From Cylindrodendrum hubeiense (taxonomy: Eukaryota; Ascomycota; Sordariomycetes; Hypocreales; Nectriaceae), in assembly GCA_014621425.1 (NCBI GenBank), contig JAANBB010000409.1:1-36193 (forward strand): a DNA stretch of 36,193 bases, read 5' to 3'. Positions 10,359 to 20,627 of this stretch are shown here, piece by piece. A program made the translations under genes and the position numbers. How positions within the stretch are numbered: the stretch's first letter is position 1; each line of letters starts with the position of its first letter. The notes beneath the pieces were generated by a model, which saw only the letters and a list, made by a program, of their open reading frames with translations, made no database searches and was not told where the DNA came from.

Positions 10359-12185
10359 ATGCCTCGCACTTCTCCGCGTTTCGCCATTGTAGGGGGAGGC
10401 CTCTCTGGCGTAGCTTGTCTCAATGGTCTAGTTAACGCGTTAATCGCGTCAGACGTGGAGGGTGTCAGCATTGCCATCTTTGAACCTTCAGATTTGGTAG
10501 GCCCAGGAGTGCCCTACCGACCAGCTCAGCCATATTGCTGGCTGCTGAACCATGAAGCGGATCATCTTGGGACGCTCAATGGAGGAGACGACGGCTTCTT
10601 GAACTGGATAGCCGCGAACAGGGAGAGCCTATCACAAAACTACTCACAAGCCATGCAGCGCGGTTGGGTGCCCACCGATCCAAGTGATTCTCTAATCGCT
10701 GTGGATCCCAAAGCCTATTATCCACGGAGCCTTTTCGGAAGGTTTCTCAACCACTGTTTTTACGACATCAAGAAACAAGCCGAAGCCAAGAGCATTCACG
10801 TGGAAGTGATTACTCAGGCAGTTCACGCCATGGACGATCAGGATGACGGGCAGATCAGAATATGCGATGGGGAAGGAAATAATTATCTATTCGACCAAGC
10901 AGTTCTCGCTTCGGGGCATACTTATGGCCCGCCCAACCCCCAATTTACCGCCCAGAACACATATATCAACAACATCTATGTCGAAAAACAACGGAACTCT
11001 GCGACAACCAACCTTTCGGATACAGGCGAGGATCCAGACAAGCCAAGGCATCTGGGTAGGGTCGCTGTCAAGGGCACTGGCTTAAGCGCCAACGACGCGA
11101 CATTGTGGCTATTGGAGCAACAGGAACTGGGCAACTTGACTTTTGATCAAATCGTCATGGTCAGCCGTCGCGGTCAGTTACGCAAGACCCGTGTGAAGAC
11201 GGCAGAATATCGATTGCAATATCTCACGCAAGATATCCTGGAGACGCGGGTGAGAGCTCATGGTAGCATCGCCATTAGTTGGCTCTTGCCCCTGCTTCGC
11301 AACGAGATGGAGGCTGCTTACGGCGGAAAGTCGCTGAACTGGCAGGATATCTGGAATCCCCGAACCTCAGACATTCAAAGTCATTTAGCGGAAAGCATCA
11401 GAGAAGTAACGAGCGAGCGGGTCTCACCCTGGCGGTCAGTATTACTGGCGTTTGCCGATGTGCGTCAGTATGTCTTCGAGCATTTGGTGGATACGGATAA
11501 GCGGCGCTATTTCGAGGAGTTATACACTCTGTATCATTCCTACCAGGCACCAATGCCCATTATCTCTGCTCAACGTCTTTGGGAGGCCATGGACAGTGGT
11601 CTGCTGAAGGTTGAGGCTGGGCTGATTGACATTGTCCCAAGCAGCACAGCCGGAAAATATTGCCTTACCTTCCTAGCTGGGGAGGATGGCCGGCCGGTGT
11701 TGACTCATGGATGCAAAGACAGCAAACTGCCGTCTGGTGCTCGAAAGCATGATCTGGAAGCCGACTACTTGATTGAGGCCATCGGACAGGCGCGTGGGGC
11801 TCAACACTTCAACAAACCCTATCCTCACTTATTTGATGCCCAGATACTGCAGGCTCATCAATGGGGTGGCATTCACGTTAATCCAGAGACCCGCCAACCG
11901 ATAAAGGCGAACGGACAGCGCTGGGAGAATGTCTGGCAGTTGGGGATCAACAATCAGGGAGACGTGCTAACTTCTACCAATGCACCAAACAATATCGCTG
12001 ACGGCCTGCTTATTGGACTCTCGATGGTCAATCAATGGGAGGAGAAGCAGAAATTACAGCGGCCTTCGGCTAATATCATGTCTGCTACCACGACATGGAC
12101 ACCATCCAGTTTGAAGGAGATGAATGTCCAGCAGGTGATTCGTACAGTTATCCACATATTCAATCTGAAAGCGTGGTTAGCTTAA
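10359..12185 (+). CDS. FAD/NAD(P)-binding protein (NAD_binding_9-like), intronless
   Basis: Predicted flavoprotein oxidoreductase of 608 residues; substrate unknown. The N terminus carries a dinucleotide-binding Rossmann motif, FAIVGGGLSGVACL, followed by IAIFEPSDLVGPGVPYRP, typical of the FAD-NAD(P)-binding family in which a GxGxPY segment follows the first strands. A second nucleotide-binding motif, VAVKGTGLSANDATLWL, lies mid-protein, followed by VSRRGQLRKTR. Near the C terminus LIEAIGQARG and WQLGINNQGDVLTSTNAPNN fit the closing FAD segment. The frame opens 34 codons earlier at 10257, but the start at 10359 puts the Rossmann motif at the N terminus, as expected. There is no intron, unlike most other genes here. 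The gene stands alone between repeat-rich stretches, so its link to either gene group is uncertain. Confidence 0.85.
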   Translation: MPRTSPRFAIVGGGLSGVACLNGLVNALIASDVEGVSIAIFEPSDLVGPGVPYRPAQPYCWLLNHEADHLGTLNGGDDGFLNWIAANRESLSQNYSQAMQRGWVPTDPSDSLIAVDPKAYYPRSLFGRFLNHCFYDIKKQAEAKSIHVEVITQAVHAMDDQDDGQIRICDGEGNNYLFDQAVLASGHTYGPPNPQFTAQNTYINNIYVEKQRNSATTNLSDTGEDPDKPRHLGRVAVKGTGLSANDATLWLLEQQELGNLTFDQIVMVSRRGQLRKTRVKTAEYRLQYLTQDILETRVRAHGSIAISWLLPLLRNEMEAAYGGKSLNWQDIWNPRTSDIQSHLAESIREVTSERVSPWRSVLLAFADVRQYVFEHLVDTDKRRYFEELYTLYHSYQAPMPIISAQRLWEAMDSGLLKVEAGLIDIVPSSTAGKYCLTFLAGEDGRPVLTHGCKDSKLPSGARKHDLEADYLIEAIGQARGAQHFNKPYPHLFDAQILQAHQWGGIHVNPETRQPIKANGQRWENVWQLGINNQGDVLTSTNAPNNIADGLLIGLSMVNQWEEKQKLQRPSANIMSATTTWTPSSLKEMNVQQVIRTVIHIFNLKAWLA

Positions 12186-12490
12186 TTTTCAATTGAAAAT
12201 AGTTATAGAGATGGGTACGATATATTATAATCTTGCTAGCTTATTATTTGTTAGGTAATGATGGAATAGGTAGGGTTTTCAGTATGTGTGTTGGATGTAA
12301 TATGGGATAGTAAGGCAAAGCCCGGCAACCTTTTCTTGGAAGGATATTGGGGTTTTCAGGTTTGGACCTTTTCTACTTATTATGTATAATTATATTAGCT
12401 GTCAGGTCAGTTTTTAATTTTACTTCTTTTATTGTATTCTTTAAAATACTTTAAAAAAGGGGTATTATTAAATATTCTTCAGTATATTCC
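12186..12490. other. AT-rich downstream region
   Basis: Sequence after the FAD-protein gene with no recognised gene; probably holds its polyadenylation region. Confidence 0.4.
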
Positions 12491-12978
12491 GCGACGACCT
12501 AGGGTAGGTGAATGACGTCTTCGCTCAAATCCAACGAGGTCTAATTATGGAGCAAGCCAGGGGGCTCGACTCGAGATGGCATCCAGATTCCATCCTTGAG
12601 TTGGAACAGCTCTTGTGGGACCGTCAAACCCTCGCTCTCGGTATCCAATAGTCAGTCAATGAGTTACTAAACCAGAACACCACCGCCGGTACACTATCGC
12701 AGCCGCTTTTGAGCAAGCTCCGGAAGGTGATGTGGATGAAGAAACTAAGATGGACTTCCGAGCAACAAATGTTTTTAAAGAAGCTCATGAGCAAGATTTG
12801 CAGGAGTATAGCATCACTCAACGTGCTAGTTAGCCCTCATGAACTAAATATTGTTATAACTGTATTGTTAACTGCGCTCTACAAACTATAAGACGATCAC
12901 AGAACATGCTGCAGGCAGTTGACAAGGTGGCCCAGGAGAGCCGAGACCACCTTGATACGGTTGTCGAGGCTTTGAGAA
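12490..12978 (+). pseudogene. Decayed unidentified coding sequence
   Basis: This island has ordinary base composition inside AT-rich DNA. One plus-strand frame reads MEQARGLDSRWHPDSILELE, then LLWDRQTLALGIQ, a TAG stop near 12649, then continues open as SVNELLNQNTTAGTLSQPLL and onward to about 12890. A short segment LQAVDKVAQESRDHLDTVVE sits at 12909-12970 in another frame. The helix-rich pattern vaguely recalls the N-terminal domains of fungal NLR-like proteins, but this is weak and no family is claimed. Confidence 0.25.
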
Positions 12979-13471
12979 TGTAGATGATTAATTATCTTGG
13001 TGATTATATTTCCGAGTGTTAAATTATCATACTCAGAGTCCTAGACTGGAAATTATATAACTCTTAGAACTACTTGAGTATAATATAACTTAGTATATCT
13101 TAACTTCCTAGATTAACCCTCTTATATATCTTCATATAGAAATCTATATAGTTATTATCAATGTTACTTTCTATATACATTATTATTTTACAAAGTTAAG
13201 TTTTAGAGTTATATATTTATCTAAATAAAACTTGTTAATAAAATACATATTATAGATAAACCTAATTAAGAATTAACTCAAAAGTAAAGATATAGTTTAT
13301 AAGATTATTCTTTTATTGATAATTTTAAATTAGAATAATTCTTAAATCATTATTTTATGTTAGAGTTCATTCTATTATTACCTTAAGTATGAGTATGATA
13401 ACTCTTTATTTAGATAAGGAATTAACTCAATCACATATCCTAAAACCTATATATATATAAGTAAGAAAAGA
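12979..13471. other. Very AT-rich block without genes
   Basis: Almost entirely A and T, with many TATA/ATTA runs and no open frame of note. Such blocks in filamentous fungi are often remains of heavily RIP-mutated repeats; origin here is inferred. Confidence 0.6.
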
Positions 13472-13476
13472 AGATA

Positions 13477-13745
13477 TATTGAACAAAATGGATGAATGTG
13501 ATGCAATTGAGGACGATGGAAGCTCTTGTCTTCCGATCTAGCTGACGGTCCTGCAGACCGTCTTTTATAGAGATATCTAGGGCTAGTAGGGAGGTCAGGA
13601 TCGAAGGGATGGAATGGTCCCGATTCCAGCTATATGTCTAAGACACGGATCCGCCACGGATCCGAAGGGAAACACGGCTCCGTTCCGGGTCTCAAAGGAA
13701 AGACGGCTCCGCTAGCTATAGCAGATATCTTCATTCCTTCTGACA
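13477..13745. mobile_element. Probable solo LTR of a Copia-like retrotransposon
   Basis: A 269-bp segment is flanked by the identical 5-bp words AGATA at 13472-13476 and 13746-13750, as expected of a target-site duplication. It ends in CTGACA. It begins TATTGAAC, which would be the usual TG start if the second base mutated G to A, a RIP-type change. Inside is the hairpin GACGGTC-CTGCA-GACCGTC (13544-13562). No internal retrotransposon genes lie beside it, so it would be a solo LTR left by recombination. Assignment to Copia rests on a general resemblance of the ends and of the GATGCAATTGAGGACGATG segment and is tentative. Confidence 0.55.
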
Positions 13746-13750
13746 AGATA

Positions 13751-14024
13751 GAGTAAGTAGACTAGTTAAGCAATGTATAATCTATACCTGAGTCAAGATA
13801 GTGGACCAAAAACACACATCTTACCCTATACTGACTCGAGCACCATAAGCGTCACTTAATCCAAGTGATTAGGAACAATATATATCACCTCCTAGGTCCA
13901 CTTTTATCCGGGACTGACTGTTAAATCTGCTTAATTAAACATGCCTCGTGATGTAATTGTGGGAAACAGCTGTATTTTAACTAAGTGGGGATTATCTGTA
14001 TACACAAATCTGGGTTTCCCTGTG
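13751..14024. other. Spacer downstream of the questin-oxidase-like gene
   Basis: No gene recognised; holds the 3' end region of the minus-strand gene to the right. Confidence 0.35.
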
Positions 14025-15403
14025 CTAGACTCGACGATCAGGGAAGGGTGCCCATGCTTCATCAAAACCACAGCTTCTAATCCAATCCTCGACCCCTTCC
14101 TCCTCTTCGATGGAGTCCATGGCCATATTGGCTAACCTCAGCCAATCAGTCGTTTTGATCACAAATGCGTCATCGTCGTCGTAAAGCCGACAAACATGTT
14201 CCGCATGCGCCATAGCTCTGATCAGCTTACTCGCGTGAGAGTCTACGTATATCATGGATCTGTAAAAGATCTTGTTCCAGCCATCTTCTTTCCATGTGGC
14301 ATATCTTGGAACGTAGTTCGTCAGCTCCTCTAACAGGATTTTAGGGCAGCCTCGACTTGCGTAAATGGCAAGATCAGCCCTGCCCTTCCACTCTAGGAGT
14401 CTGATCTTATCCGGAGCGGAAAGCCACTCCTGCTCGAGGAAAGAAGAAAAGAATATGCTTGCGTTCGTGCAATGTATGAAATAGAAGTCGAGTTTTATGC
14501 GCTTCGGCGGACGCTGAGCGCCGAAAGTGAAAACAAATGCAGCGTTGATCATCTCCGCAGTCTTTCGCTTGAGGTCAGATTCTGAAACCTTCCACTCGGA
14601 TCCATATTTGATCAGGTCCTTTTCGGCACGGGTCAGGACACCATCAACAAGCTTTTCGCGGTCTTCCCACGTGGCTGCATTCTGTAGCGCCTCATCCGCG
14701 TGAATATCGTTGATGAGACTAATCAAGCTCTTTGAAGGTGATATTGAAGCTTGAGCAGCCGTCTCGGATGATAGGAGGTAATTCTGGAGCGGATTGGTGT
14801 GAACAGCAGCTTGAGCAAGAGCCTCTGCTATGACTGCAGGCTGGGCAAACTCAACACCAAAGCCAAGATGTATGATTGGATGCAGATAGCCTTCGAACAT
14901 TCGCACGAGCAGGTCGTCTGCCTCTTCTCCGGCTTTGAAAAGATACTCGTTCAAAACAACTTGCCAGCCCTTCTCGTCGATCTCTTTCTCGAAGAAAGCA
15001 AGGAAATCGGCATACTTCTCCCCATCAGCAACATACTTTTTAAACCCGGTTGGATCATGCATATCGTCCACAACTTTGCTGTCCGACGGGCCCCTTCGTC
15101 TTTGATATCCTGTGTTCTGGTCATACAGTTTTTGGAGGCCGTCGGGGGAGGCACCAGAGGCAAACAGTGTCAACATGTGATGAGCCAAGTGATTCTAACA
15201 AGGGCAGATGTTAGATGCAGTCAGTACAAATTGCGTAATGTTGCTCTCACATGTAAGCCAATCTTGTTGAAGTAAATATGAAATTGGTCATGATTCAGCT
15301 GCAGTAGCTCCGATGCCTTTACGGCAGATTCTTGGGAGATACCATCCACATGGAAGACTCCAATATCGGACAGTGTGAGACGGATTCTTTTTGCCGTAGC
15401 CAT
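14025..15403 (-). CDS. Questin-oxidase-like (AflY/MdpL/GedK family) Baeyer-Villiger-type oxidase
   Basis: Predicted 440-residue enzyme of the questin oxidase-like family (PF14027), cofactor-poor proteins that cleave anthraquinone-type rings by Baeyer-Villiger-like oxidation in fungal aromatic polyketide pathways. Two exons, 15403-15251 and 15194-14025, are joined in phase 0 across a 56-nt intron (GTGAGA donor, TTAG acceptor). The start at 15403 (MATAKRIRL) is chosen over an upstream ATG in the same frame. The family hallmark lies just after the intron: NHLAHHMLTLFASGASPDGL, then YDQNTGYQRR. A second conserved His region reads MFEGYLHPIIHLGFGVEF, and a further block is HANPLQ-like (HTNPLQNYLL). 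Length is close to that of family members. The product pathway cannot be read from this gene alone. The gene is separated from the other tailoring genes by LINE fragments, which may have inserted into an older cluster. Confidence 0.85.
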
Positions 15404-16135
15404 TGTGATATGACGTACGGATAATGCCGAAGATGGCATTTAGTAGTGTTTGGCAAAGCGTCTGAGAGGAAAGAGAAGATCAGCCCTACTTGGCACAGAC
15501 TCCAGCTTTATACCGGTTTGCAGTCTCATAATCTGACCATGTAGGCCAGGGTGTATTGATGTTGAACGCGCTCTTCGGTGACGGTTCAAGTCCGACAATG
15601 ACTCGCAAATCATGTGGAGCTCAATTTGGGACATGTTGTGTCTCGCAACCTCACTGTGCATGAGTGAAACATTGAATCCTGGGTGGTCTCAAATGCGGCC
15701 TTCGGTATTGGTCCAAGTCCGATGGACAGGATAAACCCTCTTTTCGCGCGCGGCCAAATTCACCTAACTTTTATCTAATACCGCGGTACGCCACAATCCG
15801 TTAAGTAAATTAAGACAAGTCGGAAGAAGGCCCCATGCGACAGACATCCTGGGCTATGATCGGACGGTGCTTGGTTCAAAATCTGAAATAAACCGATTCA
15901 AGAATCCCAGTTAAATTTACAACTGATAGCGCAACGAAAAAGCGTCGAACCCCTATAAAAAAATGAATGGCTGTTCTATAGGTGAGAAATTGAGGGAAGC
16001 CATGCCCTCCCTCCACTGTACTCTTGTTGCTGTGCTTCTCATTAGTTCGCTTGACAATCTGATCGCTGCTTTGATGAAGCGCGCGCGGTGTGACTAAGCA
16101 TGCGCGCGGTGTCACAGCCAACCTAGCCCCGCCAG
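15404..16135. other. Upstream region of the questin-oxidase-like gene
   Basis: Holds the promoter of the minus-strand gene. Small open frames show no motifs. A near-repeat of GCGCGCGGTGTGAC and GCGCGCGGTGTCAC occurs at about 16080-16115, just before the LINE fragment begins. Confidence 0.4.
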
Positions 16136-17024
16136 GCTCACACATTTACATCTGCCTTGACAATACATCAGCAGCGGCTGGCTTACTATGCCGTCAGGAT
16201 CCTCGCAGGTCGAGTTCCTGGAGTTCCAATTGGTCGCACAAGCCCATGAGGTAATATCCGTACGATGGTACCCTGGCCACAACGGCATCCCCGGAAACGA
16301 GGAGGCCGATGAGCTAGCCAAAGTAGGAACAGAGCTGCCGGAACTACCCAGCGCGGCTCCGTCCCTCGCCTTCAATCGAATGAAGGCCAAAGCCCTCCCC
16401 CGGACAATCTTCAAGACCTGGTCGCAAGACCACGCCTCAGACTCGTACCGAACCCTTGAGCTCAAAGCAACCGCTACGTGCCCAGACGAATTGCAGCTTC
16501 CCGGGAGTCTCTCCGACATCTCTTAGCAGCCCGATCTCGGCACGGAGACTTGGCTGCGTACCACGAGAGATTTACCTACGACGACGAATAGCTTGAGTGT
16601 TCGTGTGGGGCGCCGGAAATCACCTGACTGTCCCTTCTATTGCCAGAAGATCAATCGTCGCCGTCGGATAAAGTCAGGGCTTTTTCTGAGACTGACAATT
16701 AATCGCGTCATAGGGCAAGACTTCGGTGAGTTCGTCACGATGATAGAGGTAGCGTAATTCTTCCAAGACATCTGGCCCCACTGTCGCTAAAAACTCTCGA
16801 TCAGAAACCTCCCCCCGCAAGTCGTGGTGTCAATCGCTTCTGCCCCAGAACCCCAAATCACACTCCTTCCCCTTTCCTGTGTCTCTTATCTTCGTCGGCT
16901 GAGTCGGAAAGCTCGGATCGGTAGTCCGGGCCGGGCCCGAAGTTCCGGCGTCAGCTATTATTAGCCATCGGCCGTCACTGCTACCCTGTACCTAGGTTTC
17001 TTCACCTGTAGACACCAGCCTAGC
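16136..17024 (+). mobile_element. LINE fragment A (Tad-like), RNase H end and 3' region, lightly mutated
   Basis: Fragment of a non-LTR retrotransposon of the Tad/I group. Translation from 16188 gives the end of an RNase H domain: VRWYPGHNGIPGNEEADELA, the canonical W-x-P-G-H and G-N-x-x-A-D motifs. A cysteine-containing tail follows in other frames (near 16595-16640). The 3' untranslated part ends in CTGTAGACACCAGCCTAGC at 17006-17024 and then stops abruptly; the matching part of fragment B carries on for a further 76 bp to a CAA tail. The 5' side is missing, including reverse transcriptase. Few stop codons in the RNase H part mean it is much less decayed than fragment B. Confidence 0.8.
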
Positions 17025-18986
17025 GGACCACCGCCAGATAAGGTCCGCCTCGCCGTCAAGGCGTGCGTCCTACCTGTTTTATTCTACGGGATCGAGGCCT
17101 GGTACCCGGGTAAGACAGCACCGTCCCTACAAGCCAGAAGGCCCGAGGTCTCCACAAGACTTAAACATCTTCTCAAACGGCTCAAAAAGGCCCTACATAC
17201 TAGTATCCGCAGTATCCTTCCAATCTGGAAGACGACCCCTATAGCCACTCTCTATCGCGAAAGCGGCATTCCGCTAGTAGACCAGCTCTTAGAAGCTATA
17301 TGCCTACATCACGCAGCCCGACTCCAGTCCCTAGATCTAAGATATCCCCTCACAGCTAGGACTGTGATCCCGATCCCCAGACCAGGTCAGAAACCGATCT
17401 ACAAGACCCGACTACAACGAACAGCCCTACTACTTCCACCCTCACCGCGGCCACACCTCCTACAAAGGAATTACAGCCCTATTCAACTACACATATAACC
17501 AAAGGACATCACCATCCCCGCCTTCCTTGCCTAGACCAAGACCCTAGCTACAATAGATCTCATCGTCTACTCAAATAGATCCCGATCCTCCAGAGGAGCC
17601 GCGGACTACGGATACGTTATTCATCGCAATAACCACAATATTAGCAAGGGCCTAGATCAGCTAGGCCCTACCAAGGTCTTCAATGCAGAAGTCGCAAATG
17701 CCCTTGCGGGCCTACAGCACACTACGAGCCTGACTTTATCAGAGCCAGGCACACGGATTTACATATATCTTAACAATACATCTACAGTAACCGGACTATT
17801 AGGCCAGCCCTCGGAATCCTCTCAGGCCCAATTCCTGGAGTTCTAATCGATCACACAAGCCCACGGGGCTATATCAGTATAATAGAGCCCTAATTATAAG
17901 GATATTCCCGGAAACAAGTAAGCTGATAAGTTGGCTAAAATAGGTACGGAGTTTCCGGAATTACCTAGACTGTCTCTATCCCTGGCCTTTAATAAGAGGA
18001 AGGCCCGAGCTCTCCCCTAAACCCTCTTTAAGAATTAGTAGTAAGACTATACCCTAGAATCTTATTAATCCTATTAGCTAGAAGCTAAGATCTCTAGCCC
18101 AGCTAAACTCTAGCTTTCCTAAAAGTAGTTCTGCTATCTTCTAATAACTCACTTTGATTATAGAGACTTTGCTAAATATCACGAGAGATTTACCCACGAA
18201 GCTAAGCTTAATTGCTTGTGTAGACGGTGGAAATTACCTGATTATCCCTTCTATTGTCGTAAGATTGACCGTTGTCATTAGATAAAGTTAGGACTTTTTC
18301 CGAAGCTGACAATTAAATGTGTAATAGGATAAGATTTTAGTGAGTTTATTATGATAATAGAGGTAGTATATTTCTTCTAGGAAATCTATTCCTATTATTG
18401 CTAAGATCCTATCTTGAATCCCCTGGAAGTCACGGTGATAGCCACTTTTACCCTAGATCCTATATTTATTTATTTATTTTCCCCTCTCCTTTATCTTTCT
18501 CTTTTCTCTCTTTTTAGTAGTTAGAAGGTTCGGTTGCAAGCCCGGGCTTAAAGACATGCTACGCTGTACAGTAGCTTTGAACGCGGTTTCCCTCTAGTTC
18601 CCTTTAAAAATTAGTTGCTATTATAGTTGTTGGGCTATGCCCTGGATATCCGCTAATAGATACCGGGCTCGAAGTAATAGGTTAAATAGGGTTGCTTAAT
18701 TATTAGATAGAAGAGGAAAAGGGATCGTAATCTTGGCTTGCGTGGAGGGATATTAATCCTATACATAATTTCGAGATACGGGTTCAGATTATGGATCTAT
18801 AGGTCCAAGCCCTGACCTCCGGGCTATTAGTAGCTAGCCCCGGCTCCGGCCAGAGTCAGCCATTGTACCTAGATTCCCTTAGCTGTAGACACCAGCCTAG
18901 CACGTCATCTTGCCCTTAGGGGATTTTGTGGGCACCTTTAGTGCCCTTATAATGGTAATTAATACAACAACAACAACAACAACAAC
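17025..18986 (+). mobile_element. LINE fragment B (Tad-like), reverse-transcriptase end, RNase H and 3' end, heavily mutated
   Basis: Begins within the C-terminal part of reverse transcriptase (VKACVLPVLFYGIEAWYPGK at about 17057-17115) and continues through RNase H to the 3' end. The RNase H start reads LIVYSNRSRSSRGAADYGYV, where the family has Y-T-D-G-S: the catalytic Asp position is Asn. Further on, codons that are open in fragment A are stops here. For example FLEFQ becomes FLEF-stop, and TGGTACCCTGGCCAC becomes TAGAGCCCTAATTAT. Most changes are C-to-T and G-to-A, as RIP produces. The element ends in TAATTAATACAACAAC and a (CAA)n tail of about 24 nt at 18963-18986. Confidence 0.85.
18963..18986. 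repeat. (CAA)n microsatellite, LINE tail
   Basis: Eight ACA/CAA units at the end of LINE fragment B. Simple-sequence tails are typical of Tad-type LINEs. Confidence 0.85.
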
Positions 18987-19099
18987 GACACCAGCCTAGT
19001 ACGTTATCTTGCCCCATAAGGGATTCTATAGATATCTAAATGTCTTCACGACAGTAATTAACCAATAGTAATAATAATAATAACAACAAAAACAACGAC
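18987..19099 (+). mobile_element. Third copy of the LINE 3' terminus
   Basis: About 110 bp repeat the final part of fragment B: GACACCAGCCTAGTACGT, TTGCCCC, GGGATTCTATAG and TAATTAACCAATA, followed by a degraded AATAATAACAACAAAAACAAC tail. It lies directly after the tail of fragment B with no spacer. Confidence 0.75.
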
Positions 19100-19498
19100 A
19101 CCCATCGTGCCATCTCAGAAATTCTATACCTTGATCTGATATTTCAACTCTGATAGAGAAGCTGTGGAGCAAAAGTCTGGTGATAGTATCTCGCCATCCT
19201 TGTGTAGTCCCATTCTCAGCCCTGCGGAGAATCGTTGGTAGGCGGCCACCCGAGGACTTCCCGGGAACCGTGTCAAGGTTCTGGACGGGTAATGCCGAGA
19301 TGAGCAGCAGGAGAAAGTGGAGAGAAGAGTGGAAGGTGGTTTAAACGACTATCAAATTCGCAAAGGGCATAAGAAGATTAAATACAATGGGTCCTGACGA
19401 ATACTAGTCAGGAACAAAAGAGTTCCTGGAGGGCACTGTCCCTTTCCCGACGGCCCCGACCCAAACCCATTCTGGCCTTTTGAAATCCTCCTCCATCT
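19100..19498. other. Spacer downstream of the NmrA-like gene
   Basis: No gene recognised between the LINE remains and the stop codon of the minus-strand NmrA-like gene. Confidence 0.35.
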
Positions 19499-20419
19499 CT
19501 AGAGTTCTGGATGTTGTTCCAAGAATGTAGCCAAGGACGTGGTCTTGACGTTGAGTTTGTCGTTGTCGAGTTTTCTGAAGTAGAAGGTTCCGTCAATGAC
19601 ATGGAGCTGGTAAAACCAGTAGATGTAACTGTTAAAGTTTGCCCGGCCAAAAGTCTTCCTGGCATCCAAGGCTTTGGCGCGCAAGTCTTCCACCCCACCC
19701 TTCAACTCTACCGCGATCTCGACCCCTCTAACCTGCGCATACACTCGCGCAGACTCCCTCAGAGAATTGGCTCCAGAGCAAACATTCCAAAAGCCGCCCT
19801 GCACCGCGTCGTCACGCTGCAGGATTTGGACGGTGAATTCGGCCGCATCCTTTTCTGTCGTCCAATACCAGGTCTCATGGCCAGTTCCCCAGATCTTGAA
19901 CCGCTTTCCCATTGGATCCCACATGTTCGCATCGTCTGATTCCACATTACCATGATAGGGCATGCAGAACATTGTCTCTGCAAAGACTCCAACAAAGATG
20001 TAGATGGGCTTGATGGTTGATGTCAGCTCGACCTGATGGCGGAAAGACACATATGGGTCGTAGGTCTCGTGCTTCGGAATCGACAGGTCACGCCAATCAT
20101 GATTCCAGCTGGCGGCCACATAACGTTGGACGCCAGCACGTTCACACGCCTGCAGGAGGAGGAGCTGGCCCTCGAGCTGAAGACGGGGATCCATGCCGTA
20201 GGCACAGATTACGGCGTCGACGCCTGTACAAGCCCGATCCAGAGCTGCTATGTCGTAGAAGGCAGAGCACTGGACGAAACTTTCCAAGACGCTGCTCGTT
20301 TCAGGAGCCAGTTTCGAAGAGTTACGGCTCAGGCCTCGCACTTGATGCCCATTGTCGACAAGGCTGTGGACCAGTTTCTGGCCCATATTCCCCGTTACGC
20401 CTGCAATGAGAACGAGCAT
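19499..20419 (-). CDS. NmrA-like NAD(P)-binding reductase
   Basis: Predicted 306-residue atypical short-chain dehydrogenase of the NmrA/isoflavone-reductase-like group. The N terminus has the nucleotide-binding motif MLVLIAGVTGNMGQKLV with GVTGNMG as the glycine loop (residues 7-13), then VRGLSRNSSKL, the usual Arg that selects NADP. Later blocks are VDAVICAYG, QLLLLQACERAGVQRYVAAS and W-G-T-G-H-E-T-W-Y-W-T-T near the middle. The frame opens upstream to 20524, but the ATG at 20419 places the Rossmann strand at the N terminus. No intron. Relatives occur as tailoring enzymes in anthraquinone and xanthone clusters (AvfA/MdpK-type proteins), which fits the nearby questin-oxidase-like gene, but other roles such as redox-sensing regulation are possible. 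Confidence 0.85.
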   Translation of the reverse strand: MLVLIAGVTGNMGQKLVHSLVDNGHQVRGLSRNSSKLAPETSSVLESFVQCSAFYDIAALDRACTGVDAVICAYGMDPRLQLEGQLLLLQACERAGVQRYVAASWNHDWRDLSIPKHETYDPYVSFRHQVELTSTIKPIYIFVGVFAETMFCMPYHGNVESDDANMWDPMGKRFKIWGTGHETWYWTTEKDAAEFTVQILQRDDAVQGGFWNVCSGANSLRESARVYAQVRGVEIAVELKGGVEDLRAKALDARKTFGRANFNSYIYWFYQLHVIDGTFYFRKLDNDKLNVKTTSLATFLEQHPEL

Positions 20420-20627
20420 GGTGAGAGTAAAAGATTGGACTTGAGTAGAGCGTCCTAAGTAAATGAGCTTCCGAGTGTAGTTTAAGGCTCTGGGAAACAA
20501 TGTGTGAAGAAAACCCAGCCTCACAGCTCATGGGATGAGCCATTGAAGCAGGTTTGACAATGTTATCGTTCTGCCTTGTCTTCATCTATCAGCTGCTCTG
20601 AAAGATCCAGCACTAGCACTCGGATCC

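Noticed and set aside
14799..15275. Plus-strand open frame of 158 codons
   Set aside because: Antisense to the questin-oxidase-like gene and crosses its intron.
15576..15595. GGTTCAAGTCC, a tRNA B-box-like word
   Set aside because: No matching A box, acceptor stem or anticodon arm could be drawn around it.
15876..16519. Minus-strand frames over the left edge of LINE fragment A
   Set aside because: Shadows of the RNase H coding strand.
20017..20458. Plus-strand open frames of 130-140 codons
   Set aside because: Antisense to the NmrA-like gene, which has a clear Rossmann motif.
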